Shown here: positions 7,652 to 16,971 of the stretch, piece by piece
Position numbering within the stretch: position 1 is the stretch's first letter
Layout: each line of letters starts with the position of its first letter
Assembly: GCF_007673235.1 (NCBI RefSeq)
Contig: NZ_VDZH01000003.1
Coordinates: 345,168-409,167 of the forward strand
Length of the DNA stretch: 64,000 nucleotides
From: Curtobacterium pusillum
GTDB lineage: Bacteria; Actinomycetota; Actinomycetes; Actinomycetales; Microbacteriaceae
Reading direction: 5' to 3'
The notes under the pieces: generated by a model
Databases searched by the model: none
Told to the model about the DNA's origin: nothing
What the model saw: the letters and a program-made list of their open reading frames with translations, nothing else
Program-made: the position numbers and the translations under genes

Positions 7652-7730
7652 GATCTGTAAAGATCGCTCTGTCAACCCCGATCTGCGACTGGGCGGGTTG
7701 TCGGGGGTCGCGGGCAGGATGGGACGGACC

Positions 7731-10700
7731 ATGACGGACGTGTTCGAGCGCTTCTCCCCCGCCACCGCAGAGTGGTTCCGGGGTGCATTCGACGCACCGA
7801 CGGCAGCGCAGGCCGGGGCGTGGGACGCCATCTCCACCGGACAGCACGCGCTCGTGATCGCGCCGACGGGGTCCGGCAAGACGCTGGCCTCGTTCCTGTG
7901 GTCCATCGACCGGCTCATCAGCGCGTCCGACCGGCCGCCCGCGAAGCAGCGGACCCGGGTGCTGTACGTGTCGCCGCTCAAGGCGCTCGGCGTCGACGTG
8001 GAGCGGAACCTCCGCAGCCCGCTGGTCGGGATCACCCAGACCGCCAGGCGGCTCGGGCTCGAACCACCGGACGTCACGGTGGGCGTCCGGAGCGGTGACA
8101 CCCCGTCGTCGGACCGGCAGCGGCTCCTGCGTCAACCGCCGGACATCCTCATCACGACGCCCGAGTCGCTCTACCTCATGCTCACGTCGCAGGCGCGGGA
8201 GACCCTGGTCAACGTCGACACCGTCATCGTGGACGAAGTGCACGCGGTCGCGTCGACGAAGCGCGGCGCACACCTCGCCGTGTCGCTCGAACGCCTCGAC
8301 GACCTGCTCGAGAAGCCCGTCCAGCGCATCGGACTGTCGGCCACGGTCCGTCCGCCCGAGGAGGTCGCGCGGTTCCTCGGTGGGCGTGCCCCCGTGACCA
8401 TCATCGCGCCGCCCGCGCAGAAGACCTTCGACCTGCGCGTGGTCGTGCCGGTCGACGACATGGCCGAGCTCGGGGCGCCCCCGGTCGGCGCAGACGCCAC
8501 CGAGTCACCGACGAACGGGTCGATCTGGCCCCACGTCGAGGAACGGGTGGTCGACCTCATCGAGGAACACCGGTCGACGATCGTGTTCGCGAACTCACGG
8601 CGGTTGGCCGAGCGACTGACCGCGCGGCTCAACGAGATCCACGAGGAACGGGTGCTCGCCGCGACCGGTTCCGTCGGCGACGGTGCGCTGGTGCCGGCCG
8701 GGGTGTCCCCGGCGGACGACGGGCTCCCGGCCGCCGGTCCCCGTGCCCAGTCCCCGGCCAGGCTCTCCGCGCACGCACGGCCGCCGGCGCAGGTGATCGG
8801 CGCGTCCGGGCAGACCGGTGGCGGCGGATCGGACGCCTCGGTGCCGGTGCTCGCCCGCGCGCACCACGGCTCCGTGTCGAAGGACCAGCGCGCCATCATC
8901 GAGGACGACCTGAAGTCCGGCCGGCTGCGGTGCGTGGTCGCCACGAGTTCGCTCGAGCTCGGCATCGACATGGGCGAGGTCGACCTCGTCGTGCAGGTCG
9001 AGGCGCCGCCGTCGGTCGCGAGCGGCCTGCAACGCGTCGGACGCGCCGGGCACCAGGTCGGCGAGATCTCCCGCGGAGTCCTCTTCCCGAAGCACCGCGC
9101 CGACCTGGTGAACAGCGCCGTGACCGTCGAGCGGATGGTGTCCGGCCAGATCGAGTCGATCTCGGTGCCGGCGAACCCACTGGACGTCCTCGCGCAGCAC
9201 ACCGTCGCGGCCGGCGCGATCGACACCGTCGACGTGGAGCACTGGTTCGAGCTCGTCCGGCGGAGCGCCCCGTTCAGCGGCCTGCCCCGCTCTGCGTTCG
9301 AGGCGACGCTCGACCTCGTGACCGGGCGCTACCCGAGCGACGAGTTCGCCGAGCTCCGGCCGCGCCTGGTCTGGGACCGGGTCCACGGCACCCTGACCGG
9401 GCGGCCGGGTGCCCAGCGACTCGCGGTGACGAGCGGCGGCACGATCCCTGACCGCGGCATGTTCGGCGTGTTCATGGTCGGCGAGAAGGCCTCCCGCGTC
9501 GGTGAGCTCGACGAGGAGATGGTCTACGAGTCACGCGTCGGCGACGTCTTCGCCCTGGGCGCGACGAGCTGGCGCATCGAGGAGATCACGCACGACCGGG
9601 TCGTCGTCAGCCCGGCGTTCGGGCAGCCCGGCCGGGTGCCGTTCTGGAAGGGCGACGGCATCGGCCGGCCCGCCGAGCTCGGTCGTGCCACCGGCGCGTT
9701 CGTGCGCGAGGTCGAAGGGGCGTCCGATGACGACGCCCGCGCCCGCGTCGCCGCCGGCGGGCTCGACGAACGCGCCGTGACCAACCTGCTGACCTTCCTG
9801 CGCGACCAGCGCGCGGCGACCGGGCACGTGCCGAACGACACCACGCTCGTGATCGAACGGTTCCGCGACGAACTCGGCGACTGGCGGCTCATCCTGCACT
9901 CGCCGTACGGCATGCAGGTGCACGCTCCGTGGGCCCTCGCCGTGGCGGCGCGACTCCGGGAACGCCACGGGATCGACGGCGACGCGATGGCCGCCGACGA
10001 CGGCATCGTGGTCCGCATCCCCGAGACCGACGCCGAGCCCCCCGGTGCCGACCTGTTCGTGTTCGAGCGCGACGACCTCGAGGCGCTGGTGACGGACGAG
10101 GTCGGGTCGTCGGCACTGTTCGCGGCGCGGTTCCGCGAGTGTGCGGCCCGGGCGCTCCTGCTCCCCCGGCGGAACCCCGGGCAGCGCTCACCGCTCTGGC
10201 AGCAGCGGCAGCGAGCCTCGCAACTGCTCGAGGTCGCGCAGAAGTACCCGTCGTTCCCGATCGTGCTCGAGACCGTGCGCGAGGTCCTGCAGGACGTGTA
10301 CGACGTGCCGTCCCTGCTCAGCATCGCCGACGACATCGCCGGGCGTCGCATCCGGCTGGTGGAGACCGAGACGGAACAGCCGTCGCCGTTCGCGCGCTCC
10401 CTGCTGTTCGGGTACGTCGCGGCGTTCATGTACGAGGGCGACACCCCACTCGCCGAACGCCGGGCGGCCGCGCTGTCGCTCGACTCGACCCTGCTCGGGG
10501 AACTGCTCGGGCGGGCGGAGCTCCGCGAACTCCTCGACCCCGCGGTGATCGCGTCCGTCGAACGCGACCTGCAGCGGCTCTCGCCGGACCGCCGCGCGCG
10601 CGATGCTGAGGGGATCGTCGACGTCCTCCGGCTGGTGGGCGCGCTCGACCTCGACGAGATCGTGGACCGGAGTTGGCTGGCGCCGGCGGATGCGGATGCA

Positions 10701-12461
10701 GGCCGCTCGGACGCGGTCAGGACCGTGCAGGGTGCGCTCACGGCACTCGAGCGCGACCGCCGCGTGCTCTCGTTCTCGCACGCCGGGGCGACCCGGTGGG
10801 CCGTGATCGAGGACGCCTCCCGCCTCCGCGATGCCCTCGGGGTCCCCCTGCCGATCGGCGTCCCGACGGCGTTCGTCGAACCGGTCGCCGATCCCCTGGG
10901 CGACCTGGTCGGCCGGTACGCGCGCTCGCACGGCCCGTTCTCCGCACAGGACGCTGCCGCGCGCCTCGGGCTCGGCATCGCGGTCGTGCAGGACACCCTG
11001 CGCAGGCTCGTGGCCGACCGTCGGGTGGTCGAGGGCGAGTTCCGACCCGATCGCCAGGGCGCGGAGTGGTGCGACGCCGAGGTGCTCCGCCGCATCCGCA
11101 CGAAGTCGCTCGCGGCGCTCCGGCACGAGGTCGAACCGGTGTCCCCGGACACCCTCGCCCGGTTCCTGCCGGCGTGGCAGCACGTGCACACCCCGGGCGC
11201 ACGCGGTGGGCTGCGCGGCGTCGACGGTGTCCTGCAGGTCATCGACCAGCTCGCCGGGGTCGCGCTGCCCGCCAGCGCATGGGAGACCCTCGTGCTCCCC
11301 GCACGCGTCACGGACTACGCGCCGAGCATGCTCGACGAGCTGACTGCGACGGGCGAAGTCCTCTGGTCCGGCGGCGGCACCCTGCCCGGCAACGACGGCT
11401 GGGTGCGGCTGCACCTCGCCGACACCGCGGCGACGACCCTCGCCGAGCCGTCCGGCGACGAGACCACCGAACTGCAGCGTGACGTGCTCGGCGCGCTCGC
11501 GGGCGGCGGCGCGTACTTCTTCCGGCAGCTCGGGCAGGCCGTGGGGAGCACTGACGACCAGGCGCTCTCGACCGCGCTCTGGGACCTGGTGTGGGCGGGC
11601 CAGATCACCAACGACACGTTCGCTCCGCTGCGGTCGATGCTCGGCGGCAAGGCGAAGAGCACGAGCGCGCCGCGGGCCCGGGCGTACCGCGGTCGTCCTC
11701 GCCCGACGATGCCGACGCAGTCCGGGCCGCCGTCCGTCGGCGGCCGCTGGTCCTTGCTGCCCCTGGCCGAGTCGGACGCCACCGTGCGTGCCGCGGCGAC
11801 CGCCGGACAACTGCTCGAGCGGTACGGGGTCGTGACCCGCGGTGCCGTGCAGGTCGAGGGTGTCCGTGGCGGGTTCGCCGGCGTCTACCGGGTGCTCTCG
11901 CGGTTCGAGGAGTCCGGACGTGCCCGGCGCGGGTACTTCGTCGAGGGGCTCGGTGCGGCACAGTTCGCGACCGGGCCGACCGTCGACCGACTCCGCACGT
12001 ACGCCCGGGACCTCGATGACGACGAGCGCGCCGACCCGGACCGGAAGCGCGAGGCCCTCACGCTGGCGGCGACCGACCCGGCGAACCCGTACGGGGCGTC
12101 GCTGCCGTGGCCGACCGACGCACCGACGGAAGCGCTCGGCGAGGACGAACCGACGGGCGACGCCACCACGAAGTCCCGCGGGCACCGTCCCGGCCGGAAG
12201 GCCGGCGCGCTCGTGACGACGGTCGACGGGAAGCTCGCGGTGTACGTCGAGCGTGGCGGCAAGTCGGTGCTGACGTTCACGGACGACCCGGCGGACCTCT
12301 CGGTCGCCGCGGCCTCCATCGCGGCGGCGGTCCGGAGTGGGCTCGGCAAGCTGTCCGTCGAGCGTGTGGACGGGGCCTTCGTGCTCGAGTCGCCGCTCGG
12401 CGCTGCGCTCCGGGAAGCCGGGTTCACCGCGACACCGCAGGGGGTCCGGCTCCGTGCCTGA
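7731..12461 (+). CDS. lhr: Lhr family ATP-dependent DNA helicase
   Basis: A 1576-residue superfamily-2 helicase of the Lhr (large helicase-related) family. It is a 3'-to-5' DNA translocase that unwinds DNA and RNA:DNA hybrids in repair. The N-terminal core has Walker A 'APTGSGKT' (44-51), DEVH in 'IVDEVHAV', 'GLSATVRPPEE', 'TSSLELGIDMG' and 'QRVGRAGHQVG'. A Pro/Gly/Ala-rich loop (about residues 320-380) interrupts the second RecA domain. The remaining 700 residues match the long Lhr C-terminal extension. ATG 7731 is chosen; ATG 7719 is possible. A Nei/Fpg glycosylase follows after 8 bp, as in mycobacteria. Confidence 0.93.
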   Translation: MTDVFERFSPATAEWFRGAFDAPTAAQAGAWDAISTGQHALVIAPTGSGKTLASFLWSIDRLISASDRPPAKQRTRVLYVSPLKALGVDVERNLRSPLVGITQTARRLGLEPPDVTVGVRSGDTPSSDRQRLLRQPPDILITTPESLYLMLTSQARETLVNVDTVIVDEVHAVASTKRGAHLAVSLERLDDLLEKPVQRIGLSATVRPPEEVARFLGGRAPVTIIAPPAQKTFDLRVVVPVDDMAELGAPPVGADATESPTNGSIWPHVEERVVDLIEEHRSTIVFANSRRLAERLTARLNEIHEERVLAATGSVGDGALVPAGVSPADDGLPAAGPRAQSPARLSAHARPPAQVIGASGQTGGGGSDASVPVLARAHHGSVSKDQRAIIEDDLKSGRLRCVVATSSLELGIDMGEVDLVVQVEAPPSVASGLQRVGRAGHQVGEISRGVLFPKHRADLVNSAVTVERMVSGQIESISVPANPLDVLAQHTVAAGAIDTVDVEHWFELVRRSAPFSGLPRSAFEATLDLVTGRYPSDEFAELRPRLVWDRVHGTLTGRPGAQRLAVTSGGTIPDRGMFGVFMVGEKASRVGELDEEMVYESRVGDVFALGATSWRIEEITHDRVVVSPAFGQPGRVPFWKGDGIGRPAELGRATGAFVREVEGASDDDARARVAAGGLDERAVTNLLTFLRDQRAATGHVPNDTTLVIERFRDELGDWRLILHSPYGMQVHAPWALAVAARLRERHGIDGDAMAADDGIVVRIPETDAEPPGADLFVFERDDLEALVTDEVGSSALFAARFRECAARALLLPRRNPGQRSPLWQQRQRASQLLEVAQKYPSFPIVLETVREVLQDVYDVPSLLSIADDIAGRRIRLVETETEQPSPFARSLLFGYVAAFMYEGDTPLAERRAAALSLDSTLLGELLGRAELRELLDPAVIASVERDLQRLSPDRRARDAEGIVDVLRLVGALDLDEIVDRSWLAPADADAGRSDAVRTVQGALTALERDRRVLSFSHAGATRWAVIEDASRLRDALGVPLPIGVPTAFVEPVADPLGDLVGRYARSHGPFSAQDAAARLGLGIAVVQDTLRRLVADRRVVEGEFRPDRQGAEWCDAEVLRRIRTKSLAALRHEVEPVSPDTLARFLPAWQHVHTPGARGGLRGVDGVLQVIDQLAGVALPASAWETLVLPARVTDYAPSMLDELTATGEVLWSGGGTLPGNDGWVRLHLADTAATTLAEPSGDETTELQRDVLGALAGGGAYFFRQLGQAVGSTDDQALSTALWDLVWAGQITNDTFAPLRSMLGGKAKSTSAPRARAYRGRPRPTMPTQSGPPSVGGRWSLLPLAESDATVRAAATAGQLLERYGVVTRGAVQVEGVRGGFAGVYRVLSRFEESGRARRGYFVEGLGAAQFATGPTVDRLRTYARDLDDDERADPDRKREALTLAATDPANPYGASLPWPTDAPTEALGEDEPTGDATTKSRGHRPGRKAGALVTTVDGKLAVYVERGGKSVLTFTDDPADLSVAAASIAAAVRSGLGKLSVERVDGAFVLESPLGAALREAGFTATPQGVRLRA

Positions 12462-12469
12462 GGAACGAC

Positions 12470-13249
12470 GTGCCTGAGGGCGACACCGTCTTCCGCGCTG
12501 CCCGACGGCTGCACACGGCGCTCGCGGGGAAGGTCCTCACCCGCAGCGACTTCCGCGTGCCGGCGTTCGCGACGCTCGACCTCGTCGGTCGCACCGTGGA
12601 CGAGGTGGTCCCCCGCGGCAAGCACCTCCTGCACCGGATCGGCGACCTGACCGTGCACTCGCACCTCAAGATGGAGGGGCGGTGGGACGTCTACGCGCCA
12701 GGCGACCGGTGGCGGCGACCGGCGCACCAGGCACGGGCGATCCTCGACGCCGAGGGGGTGTCGACGGTCGGCTTCGCGCTGGGCATCCTCGAGGTCGTCC
12801 CGCGCGACCAGGAGTCCGAGATCGTCGGGTACCTCGGCCCGGACCTGCTCGGCCCGGACTGGGATCCCGACCTCGCGCTGGCGAACCTCATCCGGGACCC
12901 GGAGCGCCCGATCGGCCTCGCGCTGCTCGACCAGCGGGTGCTCGCCGGCCTCGGGAACGTGTACCGGAACGAGCTCTGCTTCCTCCGGGGTGTGCTGCCG
13001 ACCCGCCCGGCTGCCGAGGTGCACGACCCGGCGCGGGTGATCGCCCTGGCGAGCCGGCTCATCCTGGCCAACCGGGACCGCAGCGCCCGTGTGACGACCG
13101 GGGTGGACCGTCCGGGCCGACGGTTCTGGGTCTACGGGCGGGCGGGGAAGCCGTGCCTGCGGTGCGGGACGCCGATCCGGCACGGGGAGCTCGGCGACTC
13201 CGAGCTCACCCTGCGCGACACCTACTGGTGCCCGCGCTGCCAGACCTGA
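12470..13249 (+). CDS. Fpg/Nei family DNA glycosylase/AP lyase
   Basis: A 259-residue base-excision repair glycosylase that removes oxidised bases and nicks the strand. After Met removal the N terminus is Pro-Glu ('PEGDTVFRAARRL'), the catalytic pair of this family. The helix-two-turn-helix includes 'LLDQRVLAGLGNVYRNELCF'. The C-terminal zinc finger is complete: C-L-R-C and C-P-R-C, 19 residues apart. 'EGDTVFR' is typical of the Nei2 subgroup rather than MutM. The GTG start follows the lhr stop by 8 bp, so translation is probably coupled and the two act in the same repair response. Confidence 0.93.
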   Translation: MPEGDTVFRAARRLHTALAGKVLTRSDFRVPAFATLDLVGRTVDEVVPRGKHLLHRIGDLTVHSHLKMEGRWDVYAPGDRWRRPAHQARAILDAEGVSTVGFALGILEVVPRDQESEIVGYLGPDLLGPDWDPDLALANLIRDPERPIGLALLDQRVLAGLGNVYRNELCFLRGVLPTRPAAEVHDPARVIALASRLILANRDRSARVTTGVDRPGRRFWVYGRAGKPCLRCGTPIRHGELGDSELTLRDTYWCPRCQT

Positions 13250-13346
13250 CCTCGCACCGTGCGACGGCGCCTGCGCAGTGTGCGAGGTTCCGGACACCGT
13301 GCGGGGTCGCCGGGGTCCCACCGTGCGCGGAACCTCGCACACTGCG
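13250..13346. repeat. Palindromic repeat family A, copy 2
   Basis: A perfect 19-bp inverted repeat, CGCAGTGTGCGAGGTTCCG at 13274-13292 with its complement at 13328-13346. It is preceded by TCGCAC-c-GTGCGA around 13254-13266. The same two modules occur in copy 1 (2333-2436) in the opposite order. It fills the gap between convergent genes. Confidence 0.8.
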
Positions 13347-13437
13347 ATCCGCGCCGCGGCGCCGCGCCTCGGCTCGGCGCTGCGCGAGCGACGCCGTGCG
13401 AGCGACGCCGCGCGAGACCCGGCGCGGGGCGGGGCGC

Positions 13438-14472
13438 TCAGGCGGCAGCGCGATCGGCCGGCGAGCGTCGCCGCAGCGCGGAATCGAGGATCGCCGGCGG
13501 GTTGTACTGCTGGTCGAGCCGCCCGACGTCGGTGCCCGGCGGGACGATCGCGTCGATGCGGTCGAGGACGTCGTCCGTCAGGGACACGTCGGCGCCCGCG
13601 AGCAGGTCGTCGAGCTGCTCCATCGAGCGCGGCCCGATCAGCGCACTCGTCACACCGGGGTGGGCGATCGCGAACGCCATGGCGAGGTGCGTCATCGGGA
13701 TGCCGGTCTCCTCGGAGAGCACGACGACCTGCTCCACGGCGTCGATGCGCCGCTCGTCCTGGTTGTGCCGGAACATCGTCGCCCGCGCCAGGTCGGAGTC
13801 CTGCCCCTTCCGGAAGCGTCCGGTCAGCATGCCGCCGGCGAGGGGGCTCCACACGAGGGCGCCCATGCCGTACCGCTGCGCGACCGGCAGGACCTCGCGC
13901 TCGATGCCGCGGTTGAGGATCGAGTAGGTGGGCTGCTCGGTGCGGAATCGTTCGAGGCCACGGCGTTCGGACGTCCACTGCGCCTCGACCTGCATCGACG
14001 CCGGGAAGTCCGAGCTGCCGATCGCCCGGACCTTGCCGCTGCGGACGAGGTCGGTCAGGGCGGAGAGCGTCTCCTCGAGGTCGACCGTGTCGTCCGGGCG
14101 GTGCGCCTGGTACAGGTCGATGTGGTCGGTCTGCAGACGACGGAGCGAGTCCTCGACCGCACGCATGATCCACCGCCGGGAGTTCCCGCGACGGTTCGGG
14201 TCGTCGCCCATGGGGCCGTTGAACTTGGTGGCGAGGACGACGTCGTCGCGGCGGTCCTTGATCGCCTTGCCGACGAGGGTCTCCGATCCGCCCTGCGAGT
14301 AGCGGTCGGCGGTGTCGATGAGGTTGATGCCGGCGTCGAGCGCGCGGTGGACGATCCGGATCGAGTCCTGCTCGTCGCCGTTGCCGATGCGGCCGTCGGT
14401 GCCGAGCATCATCGCCCCGAGGGCGAAGGGGCTGACCTGGATGCCGGTCTTGCCGAGGGTGCGGTACTGCAT
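13438..14472 (-). CDS. Aldo/keto reductase
   Basis: A 344-residue NADPH-dependent oxidoreductase with the (beta/alpha)8 AKR fold. The catalytic tetrad is visible: Asp53 and Tyr58 in 'LIDTADRYSQGG', Lys83 in 'VVLATKFNGP' and His in 'LYQAHRPD'. The cofactor end is 'VTSALIGPRSMEQLDD'. It resembles YajO/YccK-like enzymes reducing small aldehydes and ketones; the substrate is unknown. The ATG has a strong AGGAGG site. It is divergent from a TetR gene, with a TetR-like operator in the 128-bp gap, so it is probably the TetR target. Confidence 0.88.
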   Translation of the reverse strand: MQYRTLGKTGIQVSPFALGAMMLGTDGRIGNGDEQDSIRIVHRALDAGINLIDTADRYSQGGSETLVGKAIKDRRDDVVLATKFNGPMGDDPNRRGNSRRWIMRAVEDSLRRLQTDHIDLYQAHRPDDTVDLEETLSALTDLVRSGKVRAIGSSDFPASMQVEAQWTSERRGLERFRTEQPTYSILNRGIEREVLPVAQRYGMGALVWSPLAGGMLTGRFRKGQDSDLARATMFRHNQDERRIDAVEQVVVLSEETGIPMTHLAMAFAIAHPGVTSALIGPRSMEQLDDLLAGADVSLTDDVLDRIDAIVPPGTDVGRLDQQYNPPAILDSALRRRSPADRAAA

Positions 14473-14542
14473 GTGCGGTTCCTCCTGCTGTCGATGGCGT
14501 GCTGCGCTCCGGTGCCGTATCGTGGACCGAAGTGGAACGCCC

Positions 14543-14571
14543 TTCCGGAACTATACGGAACGGCTTTCCGT
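14543..14571 (+). promoter_or_regulatory. Probable TetR operator
   Basis: ACGGAA-cggct-TTCCGT (14555-14571, 6-bp arms) follows a perfect 8-bp palindrome TTCCGGAA (14543-14550). It lies between the divergent aldo/keto reductase and TetR genes, 30 bp before the TetR start. Confidence 0.5.
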
Positions 14572-14600
14572 TTACGCAAGAGTCGTTTCCAGGAGGATCC

Positions 14601-15146
14601 GTGCGCGCCGACGCCCGACGCAACGCCGACGCCCTGACCGACGCCGCCACGGCGGTGTTCGCGACGGACGGTGTCGACGCGCCCGCAAAGGTGATCGCCG
14701 ACCGGGCAGGGGTCGGTGTCGGCACGCTGTACCGGCACTTCCCGCAGCGGTCCGACCTCGTGGTGGCGGTGTTCCAACAGGCGGTCGAGGACTGTGCGAA
14801 CGCAGCAGACGAGTACGCCGCCACGTCCTCCCCGGACGAAGCGCTCTCCCGGTGGCTCCAACGGTTCACCGGGTTCGTCGCCACCAAGCGCGGACTCGCG
14901 GCCGCACTGCAGTCCGGCGACCCGGCGTTCGAGGCGCTCCCGGCGTACTTCATCGGCCGTCTCGGCGGAGCCCTCGGCGGCCTGCTCGACTCGGCTGCCG
15001 CAGCGGGGACGATCCGCCCCGACGTGGACGCCCCCGTCCTGCTCCGCGCGGTGGCCGACCTCTGCCACGGCGCCCCGGACCCGGCGCAGAGTCAGCTCAT
15101 GGTCGGGCTGCTCGTGGACGGCCTCCGCTACCGCGCGACGGCCTGA
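14601..15146 (+). CDS. TetR family transcriptional regulator
   Basis: A 181-residue repressor. The N-terminal HTH spans residues 8-50 ('DALTDAATAVFATDGVDA', 'ADRAGVGVGTLYRHFPQRS'). The C-terminal domain resembles the SbtR-like group ('ALQSGDPAFEALPAYF'). GTG 14601 is chosen because AGGAGG sits 4 nt upstream; earlier in-frame starts would place the operator inside the gene. It probably represses itself and the divergent aldo/keto reductase through ACGGAA-N5-TTCCGT. Its last 19 bp overlap the end of the convergent LysR gene. Confidence 0.88.
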   Translation: MRADARRNADALTDAATAVFATDGVDAPAKVIADRAGVGVGTLYRHFPQRSDLVVAVFQQAVEDCANAADEYAATSSPDEALSRWLQRFTGFVATKRGLAAALQSGDPAFEALPAYFIGRLGGALGGLLDSAAAAGTIRPDVDAPVLLRAVADLCHGAPDPAQSQLMVGLLVDGLRYRATA

Positions 15147-16063
15147 CCGACCGGGTGCAGCCGCTCGGCCGCGGTGGCCCGCACGGCGTCGGTCACCCGC
15201 TCGAGCAGCGGTGACGCCAGGTTCCAGCGCTGCCACCAGAGGGCGACGTCCGCCCGCCGCCCGGGGGTGAGCTCGACGAGTTCGCCACGAGCCAAGGCGT
15301 CGAGGCACTGCGCCTCGGGCAGCATCCCCCAGCCGAAGCCGAGCGACACCGCCCGCGCGAAGTCCGCCGAGGTCGGGACGAAGTGGCGCGGGCCCGACGG
15401 CGCGTGGCCGAGCACTCGGCGGAGGTAGCCCTGCTGCAGGTCGTCCGCCCGGTCGTAGTCCACGAGCGGCACCCGGTCCAGCCGGTCCGTCACCCGACGC
15501 TCGGATGCCGTTGCGGGGTCCGTGTCGCCTAGGTACCGGGCGACGAAGCCGGGCGAGGCCACCGCACGGTACCGGTCGACACCGAGCGGCACCGACGAGC
15601 AGCCCTGAACCGGATCCGCCTCGGCCGTGACCGCGCCCATCACGGTGCCGGCGCGCAGGAGTTCGGCGGTGCGGTCCTGGTCCTCGCGGTGCAGGTCGAA
15701 GACGACCTCGGTGTCCGCCCGGACCAGCGCGAGGGCATCGAGGAACCACGTGCCGAGCGAGTCGGCGTTCACCGCGAGGGGGATGGACGGCACGACGGAG
15801 TCGCCGCCCCCGAGCGCCCGGGCGGTCTCCTCGTCGAGCAGCTGCGCCTGCCGCGCGTGCCGGAGGACGACCTCGCCGTCCGGGGTCGGGCGCACCGGGG
15901 TCGTCCGCTGCAGCAGGACCCGCCCGACCTGCTGCTCCATGGACTTGATGCGCTGCGACACCGCCGACGGGGTGATCGTGAGGGCTCGGGCTGCGGCGTC
16001 GAGCGTGCCGTGGTCGACGGCGGCGAGCAGTGTCTCGAGGTGTTCGCGCTGCAGACGTGCCAT
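15128..16063 (-). CDS. LysR family regulator, LysG/ArgP type
   Basis: A 311-residue LysR activator of the LysG/ArgP (IciA) subgroup. The N-terminal HTH has 'LETLLAAVDHGTLDAAARAL' and 'SAVSQRIKSMEQQVGRVLLQR'; the effector domain has the subgroup pattern 'LAVNADSLGTWFLDAL' and 'GFGWGMLPEAQ'. In Corynebacterium and E. coli such regulators sense basic amino acids and switch on the LysE/ArgO exporter. Here the exporter is divergent, 69 bp away. A TAAGCT hexamer 7 nt before the ATG (16071-16076) suggests a leaderless mRNA. Confidence 0.9.
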   Translation of the reverse strand: MARLQREHLETLLAAVDHGTLDAAARALTITPSAVSQRIKSMEQQVGRVLLQRTTPVRPTPDGEVVLRHARQAQLLDEETARALGGGDSVVPSIPLAVNADSLGTWFLDALALVRADTEVVFDLHREDQDRTAELLRAGTVMGAVTAEADPVQGCSSVPLGVDRYRAVASPGFVARYLGDTDPATASERRVTDRLDRVPLVDYDRADDLQQGYLRRVLGHAPSGPRHFVPTSADFARAVSLGFGWGMLPEAQCLDALARGELVELTPGRRADVALWWQRWNLASPLLERVTDAVRATAAERLHPVGQAVAR

Positions 16064-16070
16064 GCAGCGC

Positions 16071-16126
16071 AGCTTACGCAGCATCAGGAACGTGAGCTGT
16101 ACTGCATCCAGCCGTGCACCTAGCGT
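16071..16126. promoter_or_regulatory. Divergent leaderless promoters of the lysG-like and lysE-like genes
   Basis: On the minus strand, TAAGCT (16071-16076) is 7 nt before ATG 16063. On the plus strand, TAGCGT (16121-16126) is 6 nt before GTG 16133. The 44 bp between them must hold the LysR binding site; T-N11-A pairs are present but no unique dyad stands out. Confidence 0.5.
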
Positions 16127-16132
16127 CGAACC

Positions 16133-16948
16133 GTGACCGCGCTCCTCCCCCTGCTCTCCGGCCTCGGCACCGGGCTCGCCCTCATCGTCGCTATCGGGGT
16201 GCAGAACACGTACCTGCTCCGGCTCGCGGTCAGTGCACGCCTGCGGGTCGTCGCGGTCGCGGTCGTGGTGTGCGCGGTCTCCGACGGGGTGCTCATCCTC
16301 GCGGGCGTGCTCGGCGTCGGGGTGGTGGTCGAGCGGTTCCCGGTCGCGATCGTCGTGATCCGGTTCGTCGGAGCGGCGTTCCTGCTCACCTACGGGGTGC
16401 TGGCCGCACGGCGGGCGCTCCGGCCGTCGGGCGACACGATGCGTGTCGAGCAGGACGCGCACGACGACGGCGCACCCGTCCTCGACGCGGGCGGGCGTCA
16501 AGTGACGATCGCGCCCGCGGGCGGACATCGCGCCCCGGTGCACGCGGGCGCGACGTCCGGAGCGGGGCGCGATGCGGCAGATGCGGTGGCGGCGACCACC
16601 CGCCCGGCGGAGGCGGCGGGGCGGACCCGCACCGTGCCTCCCGGCCGGCCCGCCCCGACCATGCGCGCGGCGGTCCTGACCATGCTCGTCTTCACCTGGG
16701 CGAACCCGCACGTCTACCTCGACACGCTGGTGTTCCTCGGTTCCGTCGCGAACCAGCAGGGCGTGGACGACCGCTGGTGGTGGACGATCGGCGCCGTGGC
16801 CGCGAGCTGCCTGTGGTTCGGCGCGCTCGGGTTCGGCGGGCGACTGCTCCGACCGCTGTTCGCGAAGCCGCTCACCTGGCGGGTGTTCGACGGCCTCGTC
16901 GCCCTGGTGATGCTCGGGTTCGGCGCCGCGCTCGCCCTCGGTGCGTAG
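16133..16948 (+). CDS. LysE/ArgO family basic amino-acid exporter
   Basis: A 271-residue inner-membrane exporter expected to move lysine or arginine out of the cell. It opens with 'LLSGLGTGLALIVAIGVQNT', the LysE signature with Gln-Asn, and has 'FTWANPHVYLDTLVFLGS', the conserved Asn-Pro-His region. Six helices are likely. The family usually has about 200-235 residues; here about 55 hydrophilic, Gly/Ala/Arg-rich residues (roughly 100-158) are inserted in the central cytoplasmic loop. It is divergent from its likely activator, and a TAGCGT hexamer lies 6 nt before the GTG. Confidence 0.88.
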   Translation: MTALLPLLSGLGTGLALIVAIGVQNTYLLRLAVSARLRVVAVAVVVCAVSDGVLILAGVLGVGVVVERFPVAIVVIRFVGAAFLLTYGVLAARRALRPSGDTMRVEQDAHDDGAPVLDAGGRQVTIAPAGGHRAPVHAGATSGAGRDAADAVAATTRPAEAAGRTRTVPPGRPAPTMRAAVLTMLVFTWANPHVYLDTLVFLGSVANQQGVDDRWWWTIGAVAASCLWFGALGFGGRLLRPLFAKPLTWRVFDGLVALVMLGFGAALALGA

Positions 16949-16971
16949 CGCGAGCGACGGAACCCGAACCG

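Noticed and set aside
6927-8273. Extending the PadR gene into the lhr region (448 residues)
   Set aside because: The extension would be antisense to lhr and would remove the operator region. ATG 7577 fits the natural start.
11885-14953. A 1022-codon open frame on the minus strand
   Set aside because: It covers lhr, nei and the aldo/keto reductase in the wrong frame. Its translation is low-complexity, and real genes explain the region.
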